64,000 bases of DNA. Source: Ligula intestinalis. Its lineage: Eukaryota > Platyhelminthes > Cestoda > Diphyllobothriidea > Diphyllobothriidae. The notes below the pieces were generated by a model. The model was not told the DNA's origin. It saw only the letters and a list, made by a program, of their open reading frames with translations, and did no database searches. Of this stretch, positions 1-10,896 are shown in pieces; the first letter of the stretch is position 1, and every line of letters starts with the position of its first letter. The stretch lies in NCBI GenBank assembly GCA_036362985.1, contig JAYGXS010000001.1, positions 18,792,977 through 18,856,976 of the forward strand, given 5' to 3'. The translations under genes were made by a program, and so were the position numbers.

Positions 1-798
1 AACATACATACAACGTCAGATGACACCCTGTAACCCAAAAAATATGTCGATTAATAAAGGCACTTAATGTGACATTGACTTTGTTGGATTTGTATCAACA
101 TACTGGCTGACTGTCTTCGGCTACGCTGGTCGTTCGTCCTGATAACTGTGTAATAAGATATCTACTGCACCTGATGTAGCGTTCAGATATCTTCATTTAA
201 TCAGCTCGTTTTTTCCACAGACGCTGTGCAAACCATATTATTTCCAAGCTGTGTTTCTGACCGATAGAATTCATTCCTCGGAACCAACGGCCGCAAAATT
301 TAACAAGTCGACAGTTTTCACTGTCTCCAACAAAGTTACTGCGAAGTAGACTGTAAGGGACTTATCATCTAAGTGGCTGCTGCTCACAGGGGATTAGTAG
401 TCCCACAGTGTCCATGGGACTATTCTAATATGTCAATCGTTGCAGATTCGCACATCTACTGGATATGCTTTAATACCCGATTGACGTGTGCTGAGTTCAC
501 TTTGAATGAGACAGTCCGCACTGACCGTGGCAGTATCGTCTGGCACGGCACCACTGCTGTTGCCTCCTTCCCGACGTGGTTGTCGTCTCACTGGAAGCCA
601 CCAGACTGTTGGTCCAAAATCTGGCCGGAGGCATTTCGCGAACCAGTGATGATTGCTCTTGAGCCTTCGGTTTTCGTCGTCGCGTAGAGAGGTATATGCA
701 TTTTGAAATATCCTTACAGTCGACTTCCCTAAGCGTACGAGGAAGAATTTAGCCCCACCGCCCTGTCACTTTAACCGTTTGCACATTGTTTTTTTTAG
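1..798. other. Upstream of first finger exon, no gene recognised
   Basis: No domain, RNA gene or clear repeat is recognised here. An open frame at 373-687 on the + strand starts with GTG and has no recognisable protein features. This is probably intron or 5' flank of the finger gene. Confidence 0.4.
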
Positions 799-885
799 AA
801 CTGCGAGAATTCGCTTGTGAGCTTTGCGGCAAGGCCTTTGCTCTGAAACAAGAACTGAAGAAACATGTTGACGGCGTTCACAAAA
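799..885 (+). CDS. Zinc-finger exon 1
   Basis: The acceptor is a T-rich tract ending in TAG at 796-798, and the donor is GTACG from 886. The finger reads CELCGKAF, then LKQELKKH, then HX4H ending VHK. Helix positions -1, 2, 3 and 6 are L, Q, E, K. The last base A joins GA of exon 2 to make an Arg codon. No start codon is visible, so this is an internal exon or the first one within the window. Confidence 0.8.
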
Positions 886-2082
886 GTACGCTTCCCTTTA
901 CTTGTTTGCTTTCTTATGGGTTTTCCGGCTAACCCTTTTGTGTTCTTTCGCACACAAGAAGGTTGACTGACCGACGCTTCTTATCTGTTATTCTCTGAAC
1001 CTAGTCTGCTTAATTTGATCGTGGAAAGGAAACGATTGGGCATGTTCACATTCTAAATAAGAATCAAGTTAGCAGAAAAACACGTGCCTGCGTCCTTCCG
1101 CCGCATGCCATGAACGTGCGGTCGAGAGCGTCCCACATTAGCTGCAACCTTAGTAAGATCTGATTGGTCCAAGTCTGCGAGAACTTGCTCTCCGAAGCTG
1201 GTTGGACAGAATATTCGCCAACCGGAACGGGAGGCTAGTAGTGTACACAGCCTTTCCTTGGGAATGACTTTCGGGCTCTAAAACATCTCGTGCGCAATCT
1301 TGTTTGAGACAACAGTCAAGCATGCATACGATTCGTGTGATTCCCTGATCGGATCGTAATAAGTTCACCCATTTCTGTTTCCCATTGTCCGCAACCTGTC
1401 GAATTTCAAATGCTGTGACAGTCAGCACTCGGATGTCACCGCTGATTATCCTTATTCTGCGGCCGCCGTAACTCCATCCTGAGTCATTTGTAAATGTGAA
1501 ACTGGATCTTCCTTATATCGTTTGCTTTGCATACCGAGAGCTGTCACGTTTGCATACCTTTATTTAGCCACCTTGAGGGAGAGGTGTGTCGAAACGAAAT
1601 TACTAAGTGGAGGGAAGGTGTTGACTTCACGTTTGATCTTTAATTCGGATACTATTTCACAGATATCTACTACCTTTAACAAATTGGCAGTGACGGAACT
1701 TATGCCGCTTGGAATTATATCTTATACTTATGTGACTAACATCATAGCTACCAAAAACAACGGTCGTCTGCTTTGTCAACTTTGCCGCTGCTTTCGATTC
1801 CTTCCATCGTGAATCCCTATGGCAGATACTGGCAGTATATTTCCTAATTTTTCTTTCGAATCATACTTACCTTTGGAATTGGTCGAATTTCAGAGTAGGG
1901 ATATGCTATGGCATGCAGGTTATTCAAGTGAGATTTGTTTATCTGTTGAAATACTATTCTAAGCTGGTTTGGAAGCGTGGGCGTTGATATTTGTCACCTC
2001 AGCACACATTTCAGCTTATTAGAAGTTGGAACAAACCAGTAGACCTGTCTGCATAATTCGATTGTTTTATTTTCATTTTCAG

Positions 2083-2169
2083 GACTGCGAGCTCATCCCT
2101 GTGAGATTTGTGGCAAGGCCTTTTTGGAGAAACGAGACTTGAAGAGGCATATCGACTGCATCCACAAAA
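2083..2169 (+). CDS. Zinc-finger exon 2
   Basis: The acceptor is a strong pyrimidine tract ending TTTTCAG at 2082, and the donor is GTACG from 2170. The finger reads CEICGKAF, EKRDLKRH, then HX4H. Helix positions -1, 2, 3 and 6 are E, R, D, R. The linker here is RLRAHP. The intron before it is 1197 bp. Confidence 0.82.
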
Positions 2170-3258
2170 GTACGCTTTCTGTCGTTCACTGATGCATTGT
2201 TTTTCGGTTGAAAAGACTTTTAGCTGCCTCCCCTCCCCCGAATAATATTTGTTGCACGTGGCAAAAGGGGTTAAGTGACTGGTGACACATATCACTCCTA
2301 CTTATCTTCGTATGTACGGGGAGATGTACCCATTCCTGCTACTCAAAGCATTGCCCTCCCCTCCACAGTTTAGTTTTATTGAGGGATTGGCCGGCAAACG
2401 TCTTTGTACTTTCTGCTGGGTGCCATAACAGGGCAAAAGAAAAAACCCCGATATCTACAAGGCATTTGACAAAACAATTATAAAAATAATATTACTGGAA
2501 AATCGAGGGTACTATGTTTAAAACTTTACATTTCGAGGGGTGGGGTAGTGATACAGTCAGCCAGCAACCCTCCTCCAGAGGATATGCGTGTGTGGAAGGG
2601 AAGCGAGTGAAGTCCATCTGACAACACATTTGTGTATGACCCTAGTAATCCAACATCGAAAGCTAAACCCAACGAACACAATGGATAGAGGCAGAGTTAG
2701 TTTGGCGTGGATAGGTACATATGCTATGCGGTATACTTCAGTGCTAAAAAGCGAGCTCACTTGAAAGATGACAGTGCGCACATATATTTTCAATTGCTAA
2801 CGCATTACTGTCTACTTCCTTTCTTTAAAATGTTCTGCCTCCTTTGCTACCGCTACTGTATATTTCACGCCTACCTACCGATTATACTCGTTCGTGAGTT
2901 ATTTCATGCAGTCGTTATTTTCATAGTTTAAAAACAAAAAAACATTATGTCAGGGTAATAGGTGGTAGGAGATACAATCCACGATTCGTCCAAACTCCAG
3001 ATCAACGAGTGAACCTGATAAGCTTTTAATGTTCCTTCTTAAAGGTGACTTAATGTAAAAAGATCAGGAAAGATTGGGTGGTAAGCTCCAACAATATATC
3101 GGATTACGGCATTTTACAAATATTATATTTGCGATTGGATATGTGGCCTCTGTAGGAAAACAGGAGAAGAGGATGGTAGTTGTTTTAGTAAATATTTTTT
3201 TCGTGGGTTAATGAACCTGACAGATAGCAAACATACCATAACTTATGGCTTCTCGTAG

Positions 3259-3345
3259 TGGCCTCGTAGCTGAGTTAATTAGAGCATTGTTTGTACCAAA
3301 GCCTCCGCCTTGCTGGCGTGGTTTCGAATCCCAAATGACTGACAA
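3259..3345 (+). repeat. tRNA-derived SINE-like head
   Basis: An A-box-like TAGCTGAGTT starts at 3267 and a near-perfect B box GGTTTCGAATCCC lies at 3320-3332, at tRNA-like spacing. The ends do not pair as a tRNA acceptor stem. The text between the boxes (AGAGCATT, AAAGCC) matches the elements near 9.35 kb, so it is a dispersed repeat and not a functional tRNA gene. Confidence 0.55.
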
Positions 3346-3589
3346 AAGTATATTTCACTATTAATATGTTTAGATATATCAATAAAACGTAAAAAAGCAA
3401 GCGTGCAGTTTTAAATACCGGAAATTTAGAGCTGTGGACGAGTGGAAAAATTAAAATCAAGGGTATTGTCTAAATCCTCCTTTTAAAATGACTCCCCCTC
3501 CTGCTGACCAGTTACATTAAAGGGAAAGCTGTGGGGACTAAATCGTTGAATTTTTTTCTCGTGACTGATAATATGTTCGAATTTGAGTG

Positions 3590-3735
3590 TCGATAGTCTA
3601 ACCCCTACCCTAGCCATAGCTTCCAACCCTATATTTAGCATTTAATCGTATCCGCTAACCATCAACCTCAGCCGTAGCAGTAGCCGTTAACTTTTACCCA
3701 TCACCACCTAAGCTAAACGCTAACCCTTCTGTCCA
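3590..3735 (+). repeat. Degenerate telomere-like C-rich tract
   Basis: Repeated variants of TAACCC, TAGCC and CTAACC occur over about 140 bases, consistent with an old decayed interstitial telomere-like array. The reverse orientation is seen at 11.86-11.96 kb. Confidence 0.35.
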
Positions 3736-4692
3736 AACTTGCGGGAGACGTGGTGGCGAAAGAGCGACCAAGAAGTGGGTTAAGTAAGGCCTACCCAAAT
3801 TAGATATGTACTTCATATAAGTAAGGACTTATTAAGGCTATGTACCCAAGCGTCACTGGAATTTGAAGTGACCCAACGGCGGGAAGGCGACGTGGTTTAC
3901 GTTCATCATACTACAAAAGGTTAAGGAAGGTTATTTCGGAATAAGATACCTATAAACCAAGTAAATCTTACTTCAATTTTTCAGCGAATTTTCTATCATA
4001 TCACATATGAAACTATCATGAAGTTTACCTACTGTTTCCTGTTATGTCCAAATAGTAACTTCGCTTGTTCAGACAAAACTACTATTATGTGGTCTCATGA
4101 TAGTGGCAAGGCGTTTATCAGGGGACTTTTCCGAAGTATTATGGAATAGTGTAATTTCACGTCGGAACCTTCAGATAGCTTTCTGAACATACAGAACAGA
4201 AGTCTACTTGAGCTAGGTTTGTAGTACGGCTGTTTACTCTCGACATGCTTGTTTTGAAACTAGCCTGTAGGTGTGCTTTCGTGATTATTGTTTTTCTGCC
4301 TATATATCACCTGTAATATTTCATATATTCTTGCGCGCCTTCTATCCTGCCACAGCAACTATCTAGGTTTTCGTAATTAAAGCGATTTTTGGCGTATTAG
4401 GGGTTACTTTCTAGGCAGAAAGATCTTACCAACAAAGACAAGTCAGACCGAAATGACCCTTTCTGACTTATTAGTCGCCATCAACAAACCACAGGTATTG
4501 CAGCAGTCTCCGAGGTTCGTTTTTTATCGATTTTGATCGGCAAGGATTGAGTTCCGTAACCGATCGATGAACACCCATCACCCATCTACCCTTTTTTATT
4601 TTATTTAAGTTTTGTGCACGCCAGCCTCCGGTTTAATTTATTTATAAAAGCTCCATTCAGGACATGTTTCATAAAAGGCTTTTGTTTTTCAG

Positions 4693-4779
4693 AATTGAGA
4701 GAGTGTGCTTGCGAGATCTGCGGCAAAGCCTTTGCACAGAAGGCATGTCTGAAAAATCATGTCGACGGTATCCACAAGG
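4693..4779 (+). CDS. Zinc-finger exon 3
   Basis: The acceptor TTGTTTTTCAG ends at 4692, and the donor GTACG starts at 4780. The finger reads CEICGKAF, QKACLKNH, then HX4H. Helix positions -1, 2, 3 and 6 are Q, A, C, N. An extra Cys sits in the linker (RECAC). The exon ends in G, so the junction residue with exon 4 becomes Asp. The preceding intron is 2523 bp. Confidence 0.82.
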
Positions 4780-5484
4780 GTACGCTTTCTTTCCTTTGTC
4801 CATTTATTTCCTCAATTTTCAACTTAATTTGTGCTATACAATCTATCATTCTGAGGAAATTCCCATTTCTGTGATTTTTTTTCTTGATAACTCTTTTGGC
4901 CATCAGCCGGGCTTTCTTATTTGAATTAATGAAACGCTTTCGTAGGTTTGTAAAATAATAAAACTGCTCTCGATACCTCTTTTTGTAACTCATTATTTAG
5001 AGTATCTGGAAGTACAATAGGAACTGAAAAATATTTTTGTTTAAGAAAAAATGTGGAAAATGGAGTTTTTCTTTTCATTTGATAAAATGTAGCTTTCCTA
5101 ACATGGTCTTTATAGTTAGAGCACGATGACGCTGCTTTCCTAAGTGAACTCTTTTACATATGCAGTTTTAGCTTACTCGAAATAGTTAACCTTTGAAAAA
5201 GAACAGATTCAGATCAGGACCAAACTTAATTCAATTAATTAATTCAAATCAGTTAAATAATGAAAATAATTTAATTCAGTTAATTGAAACATTGTTTTCC
5301 CGGTAGAAATTTGAATAAGGCAAAGATCACGAGTTGGGCAAAATTTAATGACGTCAGTTAATGTAATTTTAAATTGAAATTATTAAAATAAATACATAAG
5401 ACATAATTTTTTTCTGATCTTAATTATTTAACTATACATAATAATTTAGTTAATTAATTAAATTTTTTATATCTACTTTCTTAG

Positions 5485-5571
5485 ATTTACGGCAGTATAC
5501 ATGTGAGATTTGTGGCAATGCCTTCAAGGAGAAAGGACATTTGAAAAAGCATGTAGACGGCATCCACAAAC
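5485..5571 (+). CDS. Zinc-finger exon 4
   Basis: The acceptor CTTTCTTAG ends at 5484, and the donor GTATGT starts at 5572. The finger reads CEICGNAF, EKGHLKKH, then HX4H. Helix positions -1, 2, 3 and 6 are E, G, H, K. It starts with AT where most others start with AA. The 705-bp intron before it is the shortest of the array and is very AT-rich. Confidence 0.82.
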
Positions 5572-5949
5572 GTATGTAGATTTAGCTTACCTATTTTGTC
5601 GTGTTCATTTTTCAACAACACCGTTGCTTTGTGGTCTTGACCACCTTGTTGTGCTTTCTTCTGTGTCGGTCCGTGGCTGTGCTCTTGTTGTCACAGCACA
5701 TGTGATTCTTAAAGTCACGTGACAGCGGTGTGACCGTAGGTTGCACATGAATCCAGGCACTAGTATTTGGCTACTGAATGGCCATTAATGGAACAGGATG
5801 CATCTTTGTATATCTAAATCTGCATCCAAAAGCCATAATCCAGTGCAATCGAGCGATCGATCACTTTGCCGCCATTTTGTGCGAGTAAAGTGGGTGTGTT
5901 CCATACCTGAAGATTGCTATGGAGCGTGATCGCCATGATGACGGCAATA

Positions 5950-5990
5950 TCGTGGTGTTGATATCCTACGCCTTAAGGGCGTAGGATGTA
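5950..5990. repeat. Short perfect hairpin
   Basis: The 10-base arms ATCCTACGCC and GGCGTAGGAT flank a 5-base loop. There is no T-run after it and no gene beside it. The role is unknown. Confidence 0.4.
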
Positions 5991-6714
5991 CTACGAACGA
6001 ACACTGTCACTATAGACATCATTAATAGCATTCCAATTAAAATTAGCTACAGAGCCGAGGGGTATGTGAGCCAACCGGCGAAGCGGGCGGTTAAGCAACG
6101 AATGCTTCTTTGTTAGTTTTGTCTAAACTTCATTCAGCATGATTGGACCGCAGTAAATTAAGGGAAAAATTGCTCAGAAATATCTGAATAATGGTACCCA
6201 TGTCAAAAGTTCTCGAATGACATCGTTAATGAATATTCCTAGCTTGAAGCCAAGCTGAACTGACTAGGTAGGTTGCTTCTTATAAGAAGGTAATAGCTTC
6301 TTTCGCTTAGTTGTGATTCGAGATTTTTCTTGAATGATTCATGATAATTTTGGATTTAGGAACTGAGTTGTGTGCGGCACGCGTAGGCGGACCTATTTGG
6401 CTTTGTCAGCCACTATCCTACACCCTTCTTGATTTATTCGGTAACTTATAGAGGTTGTTTAAATTTGCATGCCGTACAAATCGGGAAGCGTTATATCTTA
6501 GTCATTCGCATATATTGCATATATTACTGCAGCTAACTTTTTATTTTATTTTATTATTTTAACCAATAAATGATTTTCCTAAGCAACTCTCATGAAAAAA
6601 TCATTGAAATCGATGTCTTAAGGGAACACTTTAATTCTGCGTTTGAATTTCTAAAGCCATTTTAAGCTAACGTCGTGCACTTGTGGTCGATCTACATTAT
6701 GATTTTGTTTGCAG

Positions 6715-6801
6715 AACTGCGGGAACACGCTTGTAATGTTTGCGGCAAGGCCTTTACGGAGAAGAAAACTCTAATGATGCACATTGATGGCATTCACAAA
6801 A
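6715..6801 (+). CDS. Zinc-finger exon 5
   Basis: The acceptor TTTTGTTTGCAG ends at 6714, and the donor GTACG starts at 6802. The finger reads CNVCGKAF, EKKTLMMH, then HX4H. Helix positions -1, 2, 3 and 6 are E, K, T, M. The junction codon with exon 4 (C plus AA) gives Gln. Intron 4 is 1143 bp. Confidence 0.82.
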
Positions 6802-7009
6802 GTACGTTTTCCCTGCTCACCGGGTTACCTTCCTTTCTGAAAGCCTACCTTGCTGGTTGTTCGTGATCGTCATGTGTGTACGCTGTAAATAATCTTCAAG
6901 AGTAGACTGCATATATTACTCTCCGAAAGCATTGTACTTTGCGAAAGTTAGAATTGTAACAAAGAGGAAGATGCGATCTCTTCATCTTCTTTATAACAAG
7001 AACCTGGGC

Positions 7010-7560
7010 ACGCATATTCGCTTTATTCGAGAGTTATAATTACCGTGGCCTTTATGATCATCAATAGAGGTGAATATGCGAGTTCCAGGAAGCAGTCGAG
7101 AAGAAAAAGATGCGACCACTCGAACAAGAGCTTTATCGTCCTGATGTTTCGGATTCCGTCGGGTATCCCTAATCGTAGGTAATAGTACAATAGGCTGAGT
7201 CATGCGCACATAGAAGTGAAACATGCACATATTGCACGCTATTTGTAGTTCGCAGCGGCTATCCGCATGCGTACTGTAATTATCCACCACCGCGACAATT
7301 AATGAGCCGAAACGAAGTGTCAAGCCATCACCGCACCAATTCAGACCCAAGTGGCAGCTACAGAAGTGGATAATTACAGCACGCACGCGGATAACCGCTA
7401 CGAACTATAAATACCGTGCAGTCTGACTCGGACTATTGTACCATTACCTATCATTAGGGAGTCCCGGCGGAATCCCGAAACGTCAGGAAAATAAAACTCG
7501 TGTTCCAGTGGTCGCATCTCCTTTTTTTATGACCACCGTTCGACTGGTGATGCCGGCTCC
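7010..7560. mobile_element. PLE-derived inverted-repeat element with TATA box and hammerhead-like motif
   Basis: Two inverted arms (about 7060-7205 and 7430-7545) share text around CCGAAAC, the phrase GTGGTCGCATCT and flanking bases. Between them a TATAAATA box at 7406-7413 precedes the right arm. The same arrangement recurs at 61.02-61.57 kb. Each arm has the GAAAC strand of a hammerhead ribozyme with a paired stem II, but the CTGATGA strand is degraded. No ORF is present. It is best read as the terminal repeats of a Penelope-like element without its coding body. Confidence 0.5.
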
Positions 7561-7988
7561 TGAAGGTTTCTAACTTAGGTGCTATTTGCTTCTACCTACA
7601 ATTATGAAGGTATCCGCATCCACCTTAATGTTTAAAACACACATACAATACGAGAGCAATAATCTGTCCTGCTTTTGAGGTGGTATTGTGGCCATTTCCG
7701 GCTCCAGAAACAAATATTTTATGAGTAAAGGAAAATGCTTTTCGAGCACTGGGGTCTTTTATTTTATTTTTCTGAGCTTTCGAATTCCTACAGGAGCTCA
7801 TCGCCCTTTTGTTGTGGCCACTGGTATCTCTGAAGATGAACTCATGCACGACTTTGAAAGCTCCGACCAGCCTTCTTTTTTACTCATGCACACACCTAAA
7901 ACGCAATCTTTCGCCTTTATTTAATGTAGCTAATGTGCCACAGTAAGAGGTTGTCTCTGACTCTACTTACTGTTTTTTCTCTTCTCAG

Positions 7989-8075
7989 AACTACGACAGT
8001 ATACCTGTGAGCTTTGTGGCAGGGCCTTTACTCAAAAGAAATCCCTGAAGCGGCATGACGACAGTATCCACAAAA
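7989..8075 (+). CDS. Zinc-finger exon 6
   Basis: The acceptor TTTTTTCTCTTCTCAG ends at 7988, and the donor GTATG starts at 8076. The finger reads CELCGRAF, QKKSLKRH, then HX4H. Helix positions -1, 2, 3 and 6 are Q, K, S, R. The preceding 1187-bp intron contains the PLE-derived inverted-repeat element at about 7010-7560. Confidence 0.82.
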
Positions 8076-9013
8076 GTATGTTTCTTTTTATCCACCGGTT
8101 CACTCCACGCACCCCCAAAACATGCCACGTTATTTTTTATTCATGCCAATCTTCTCTGTGCTGTTTGTGCAGAGGATTCTTTTCAGCAACGCAGCATATC
8201 CAGCCAGTTATTTACCGCTAACGTTGCACCGGGGAGTCGAGGTTAGCAATGCGGGAGTTTGTGGAATCGTAGGTTTGTTGAAGGAGGAATTTCCAATACA
8301 GTAGAATTGTCAGATAATGAAACCAGAGGACCCACTGCCACGGCAAGAATCATCTGGAGTTGCTTGTAGGTGCATTTGTCGCCGAAGCAACTACGTCGGA
8401 GTTATAAAAAAGTCCCGATTGACTTTGATTTGTTTTTTTGCGGCCTGATCGGGAAAGCAACACTGCTTGGTAGCATTGGCCACAAATCTTCCTTTTTTAA
8501 GAACGAGGGTGCCTCCTCACGGATGCTGTATTTATCTAAGAAGGTCAGAATTCTGGTGTCCTACCTGTAATTACGTATGTTTCTCAGATGTGTACCCGAA
8601 ATACTTTTTGTTTGGACATATTTACGAACCCCCTTACTTAAAACATCACACCTAGCCATCTCCAGTAAAAACATGATAGTAAATGGGGAGCTTGCGTGAG
8701 TGTGCTCACCAAAAGCTTAAATGTTTTTGACTGAAATCTGAAAGAAAATCGCATTTATTCAACAATTATGCTTTTATGAACCGAAATAAAAAAATGCGTA
8801 ATGAAACACACCACCTGAAAAAAAAAACAGATGCGTGACGCCGATTGGTTTATACTTACTTTGTTGTAGCAGATATGCGTACACCGATCTGTCAGAGGAC
8901 CCACTCGTCCCTCCATGTTACCATTAGAGCTGTCATTTATGTAAAAAACCTCTGTATTTCTCTTAATTTAATCAAAATAATCGCATCCTTTCACCTGATT
9001 TACCGTTTTTCAG

Positions 9014-9100
9014 AACTACGAGCATACCCCTGTGAAATTTGTGGCAAAGCATTTGCAGTGAAGGGGAACCTGGTGATTCACATCAAAGGTGTTCATAAAA
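9014..9100 (+). CDS. Zinc-finger exon 7
   Basis: The acceptor TTTACCGTTTTTCAG ends at 9013, and the donor GTAAGT at 9101 is the best match to consensus in the array. The finger reads CEICGKAF, VKGNLVIH, then HX4H. Helix positions -1, 2, 3 and 6 are V, G, N, I. The downstream intron (1045 bp) contains the SINE-like copies at 9.3-9.75 kb. Confidence 0.82.
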
Positions 9101-9299
9101 GTAAGTTATTGTTGTTGTTGCTGTTTTTTCACTCTTCCCGCGTTTACATTTATTGTCCTTTTTTGGGATAGTCTCCTTGCTCTGATCGACCGGGGAATCT
9201 TTCCACAAAAACTCGTAATACACGTTGGCTGTACAAAAGCCTTCCCTGCTCTCTGGGCTCGACTCCCACCGCAGCCGCGGATGTTTCACAATTGGGTCG

Positions 9300-9500
9300 A
9301 CTGAATTTGAGTTGACCCAAGTGTGAAAAAGTAGGCGTTTGGCGGGATTTAAACCCGCGCATCAGAGAAAGCCTTTGCCGGAGGCTAATGCTCTACCGCT
9401 AAGCTACAAACGCCCGTTTCATGTCATGAGTTTAATCACACTTGGATCGATATTACCCGCTCAACTTTTCGCTCATATGGAATCCACCAATACGGGAGCA
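9300..9500 (-). repeat. tRNA-derived SINE-like copy
   Basis: On the minus strand a tRNA-like head occupies about 9338-9413. Its A box is TAGCTTAGCGG and its B box GGTTTAAATCC. The arms GCGTTTG and CAAACGC can pair, and GCCT pairs with AGGC around a 7-base loop reading CCGGCAA. The lower-coordinate tail contains TTTTTCACACTTGGGTCAAC, shared with other copies. The loop lacks U33 and there are extra bases before the anticodon-like stem, so a working tRNA is unlikely. A second tail (9428-9495) follows. Confidence 0.6.
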
Positions 9501-9567
9501 AGTTGACTGCCCAAGCAGAATATCCTAAGCAATTATCTAGAATGCACCGGAATGACTACTAGGCTGA

Positions 9568-9752
9568 CTTAATTATTAAGTTGGTTTGGCAGATTTGCTT
9601 AATTTGAGTTGACCCAAGTGTGAAAAACTAGGCGTTTGGTGGGATTTGAACCCGCGCATCAGAGAAAGCCTTTGCCTAGAGTTTTTCACACTTGGGTCAA
9701 CTCAACTTAAGCAAATCTGCCAAACCAACTTAATAAGTCGACTGAATTATTA
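9568..9752. repeat. Long hairpin with SINE tail arms
   Basis: The sequence from about 9570 to 9645 (AAGTTGGTTTGGCAGATTTG, then the SINE tail) returns inverted at about 9675-9752. The arms are about 65-70 bp and nearly perfect. They enclose a short loop holding a tRNA-like B box (GGTTCAAATCC on the minus strand). It looks like a head-to-head SINE tail duplication. Confidence 0.7.
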
Positions 9753-10145
9753 AAATCTGCCAAACCCTCCTAATATACAATTTCCCCAATTGGAAGTAAT
9801 ACAATGAGTTGCTGGTGCATGGTTGATGCAGGCCACGTCACTCGTAATGTAGCCGAGCAAAATTATCCACACGGGAGCGTTTGGCTGCCTTATGTACGCT
9901 CTTTTCAAGTTCACAGCTTATATTTTGTCTAACGTAGAGGAAATTAACGGTCGCTGCAGAAGAACTAAACCGTCGTGGAATGCTCTAGTTAACTGTTTCT
10001 TTTTGTCAATTCTGGGATGCCTGCTGTTTTGTTCCGCCAAATATCGGCGTTGAGCATTTTTTCGCGCTGCTAGTTTGATGTTGAAATGGCATCTCGAGCA
10101 TGATACAGGTCTAATCTCTGTTACCCTTTTTCGTTTACTCTGCAG

Positions 10146-10232
10146 AGCTGCGTGAATATGTTTGTGAGATCTGTGGTGAAGCCTTTTCGCGGAAGGGAGA
10201 TATGACGAGGCACGTGGACAGTATCCACAAAA
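10146..10232 (+). CDS. Zinc-finger exon 8
   Basis: The acceptor TTTACTCTGCAG ends at 10145, and the donor GTATG starts at 10233. The finger reads CEICGEAF, RKGDMTRH, then HX4H. Helix positions -1, 2, 3 and 6 are R, G, D, R, with Met in place of the usual Leu at position 4. A decayed duplicate lies 660 bp downstream. Confidence 0.82.
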
Positions 10233-10896
10233 GTATGTTTGTTTTCCTCTCGTTGCATAGTTTATCCTTCTACTTCTTCCCAGAGGAAGTACTTTCCCCA
10301 TCTCCTGCACTTCTTCCCGATAGCTTGTTGCTATACTCTTTCCGATGGTTTGTGAACGATCACCGATCGCTAATAGAGTCTACCTGTCACCTGCCTCCTA
10401 CCCTCTAGACATCATCGAGAGTATTTTTTTAAGTGAAAAAGAGCCATAAAGCCGCCGACCCCGTGTGCGGTCTTATAAGATTCTGAGTTGGCACACGACT
10501 TGGAAGAAGGCCAGTTGCTGAAGTTGCGCGCGTTTTCATGAGTTAATAAGCAGACTGTAGCGCGCTGGTAGCTCCAACCTTGTGTCATTTTTTAGGCAGT
10601 GTACCTACTACTCTATCATGTTCATTTGTGTCACTGCCCGGGCCAGTCGAACGTCCTTTATTTCTTGAAAATGGGCTCAGTTGTAGCAAATGGTCGCAGG
10701 CATTTAATACATACATTCTACCAGTGCCCCCGGAAGAGAACGTAAGTGAATGTTGGTTGGGTCATAGTCGATCTTCCGGTTTCTCTTGAGGCCTAACTGC
10801 CAACGTTTTGCTAGAACCTACATATAATGCTGATATATATTATATGTTATGACACAATTAATATGTCCGTATGAACAATTTACCTCGTAGTTTCTA

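Noticed and set aside
373..687. 104-codon frame considered as the first exon of the finger gene
   Set aside because: It starts with GTG, ends at a stop before exon 1, has no suitable in-frame donor and no recognisable features.
9338..9413. Functional tRNA gene on the minus strand
   Set aside because: The boxes and arms are tRNA-like, but the loop lacks U33, extra bases sit before the anticodon stem, and the sequence recurs with a SINE tail.
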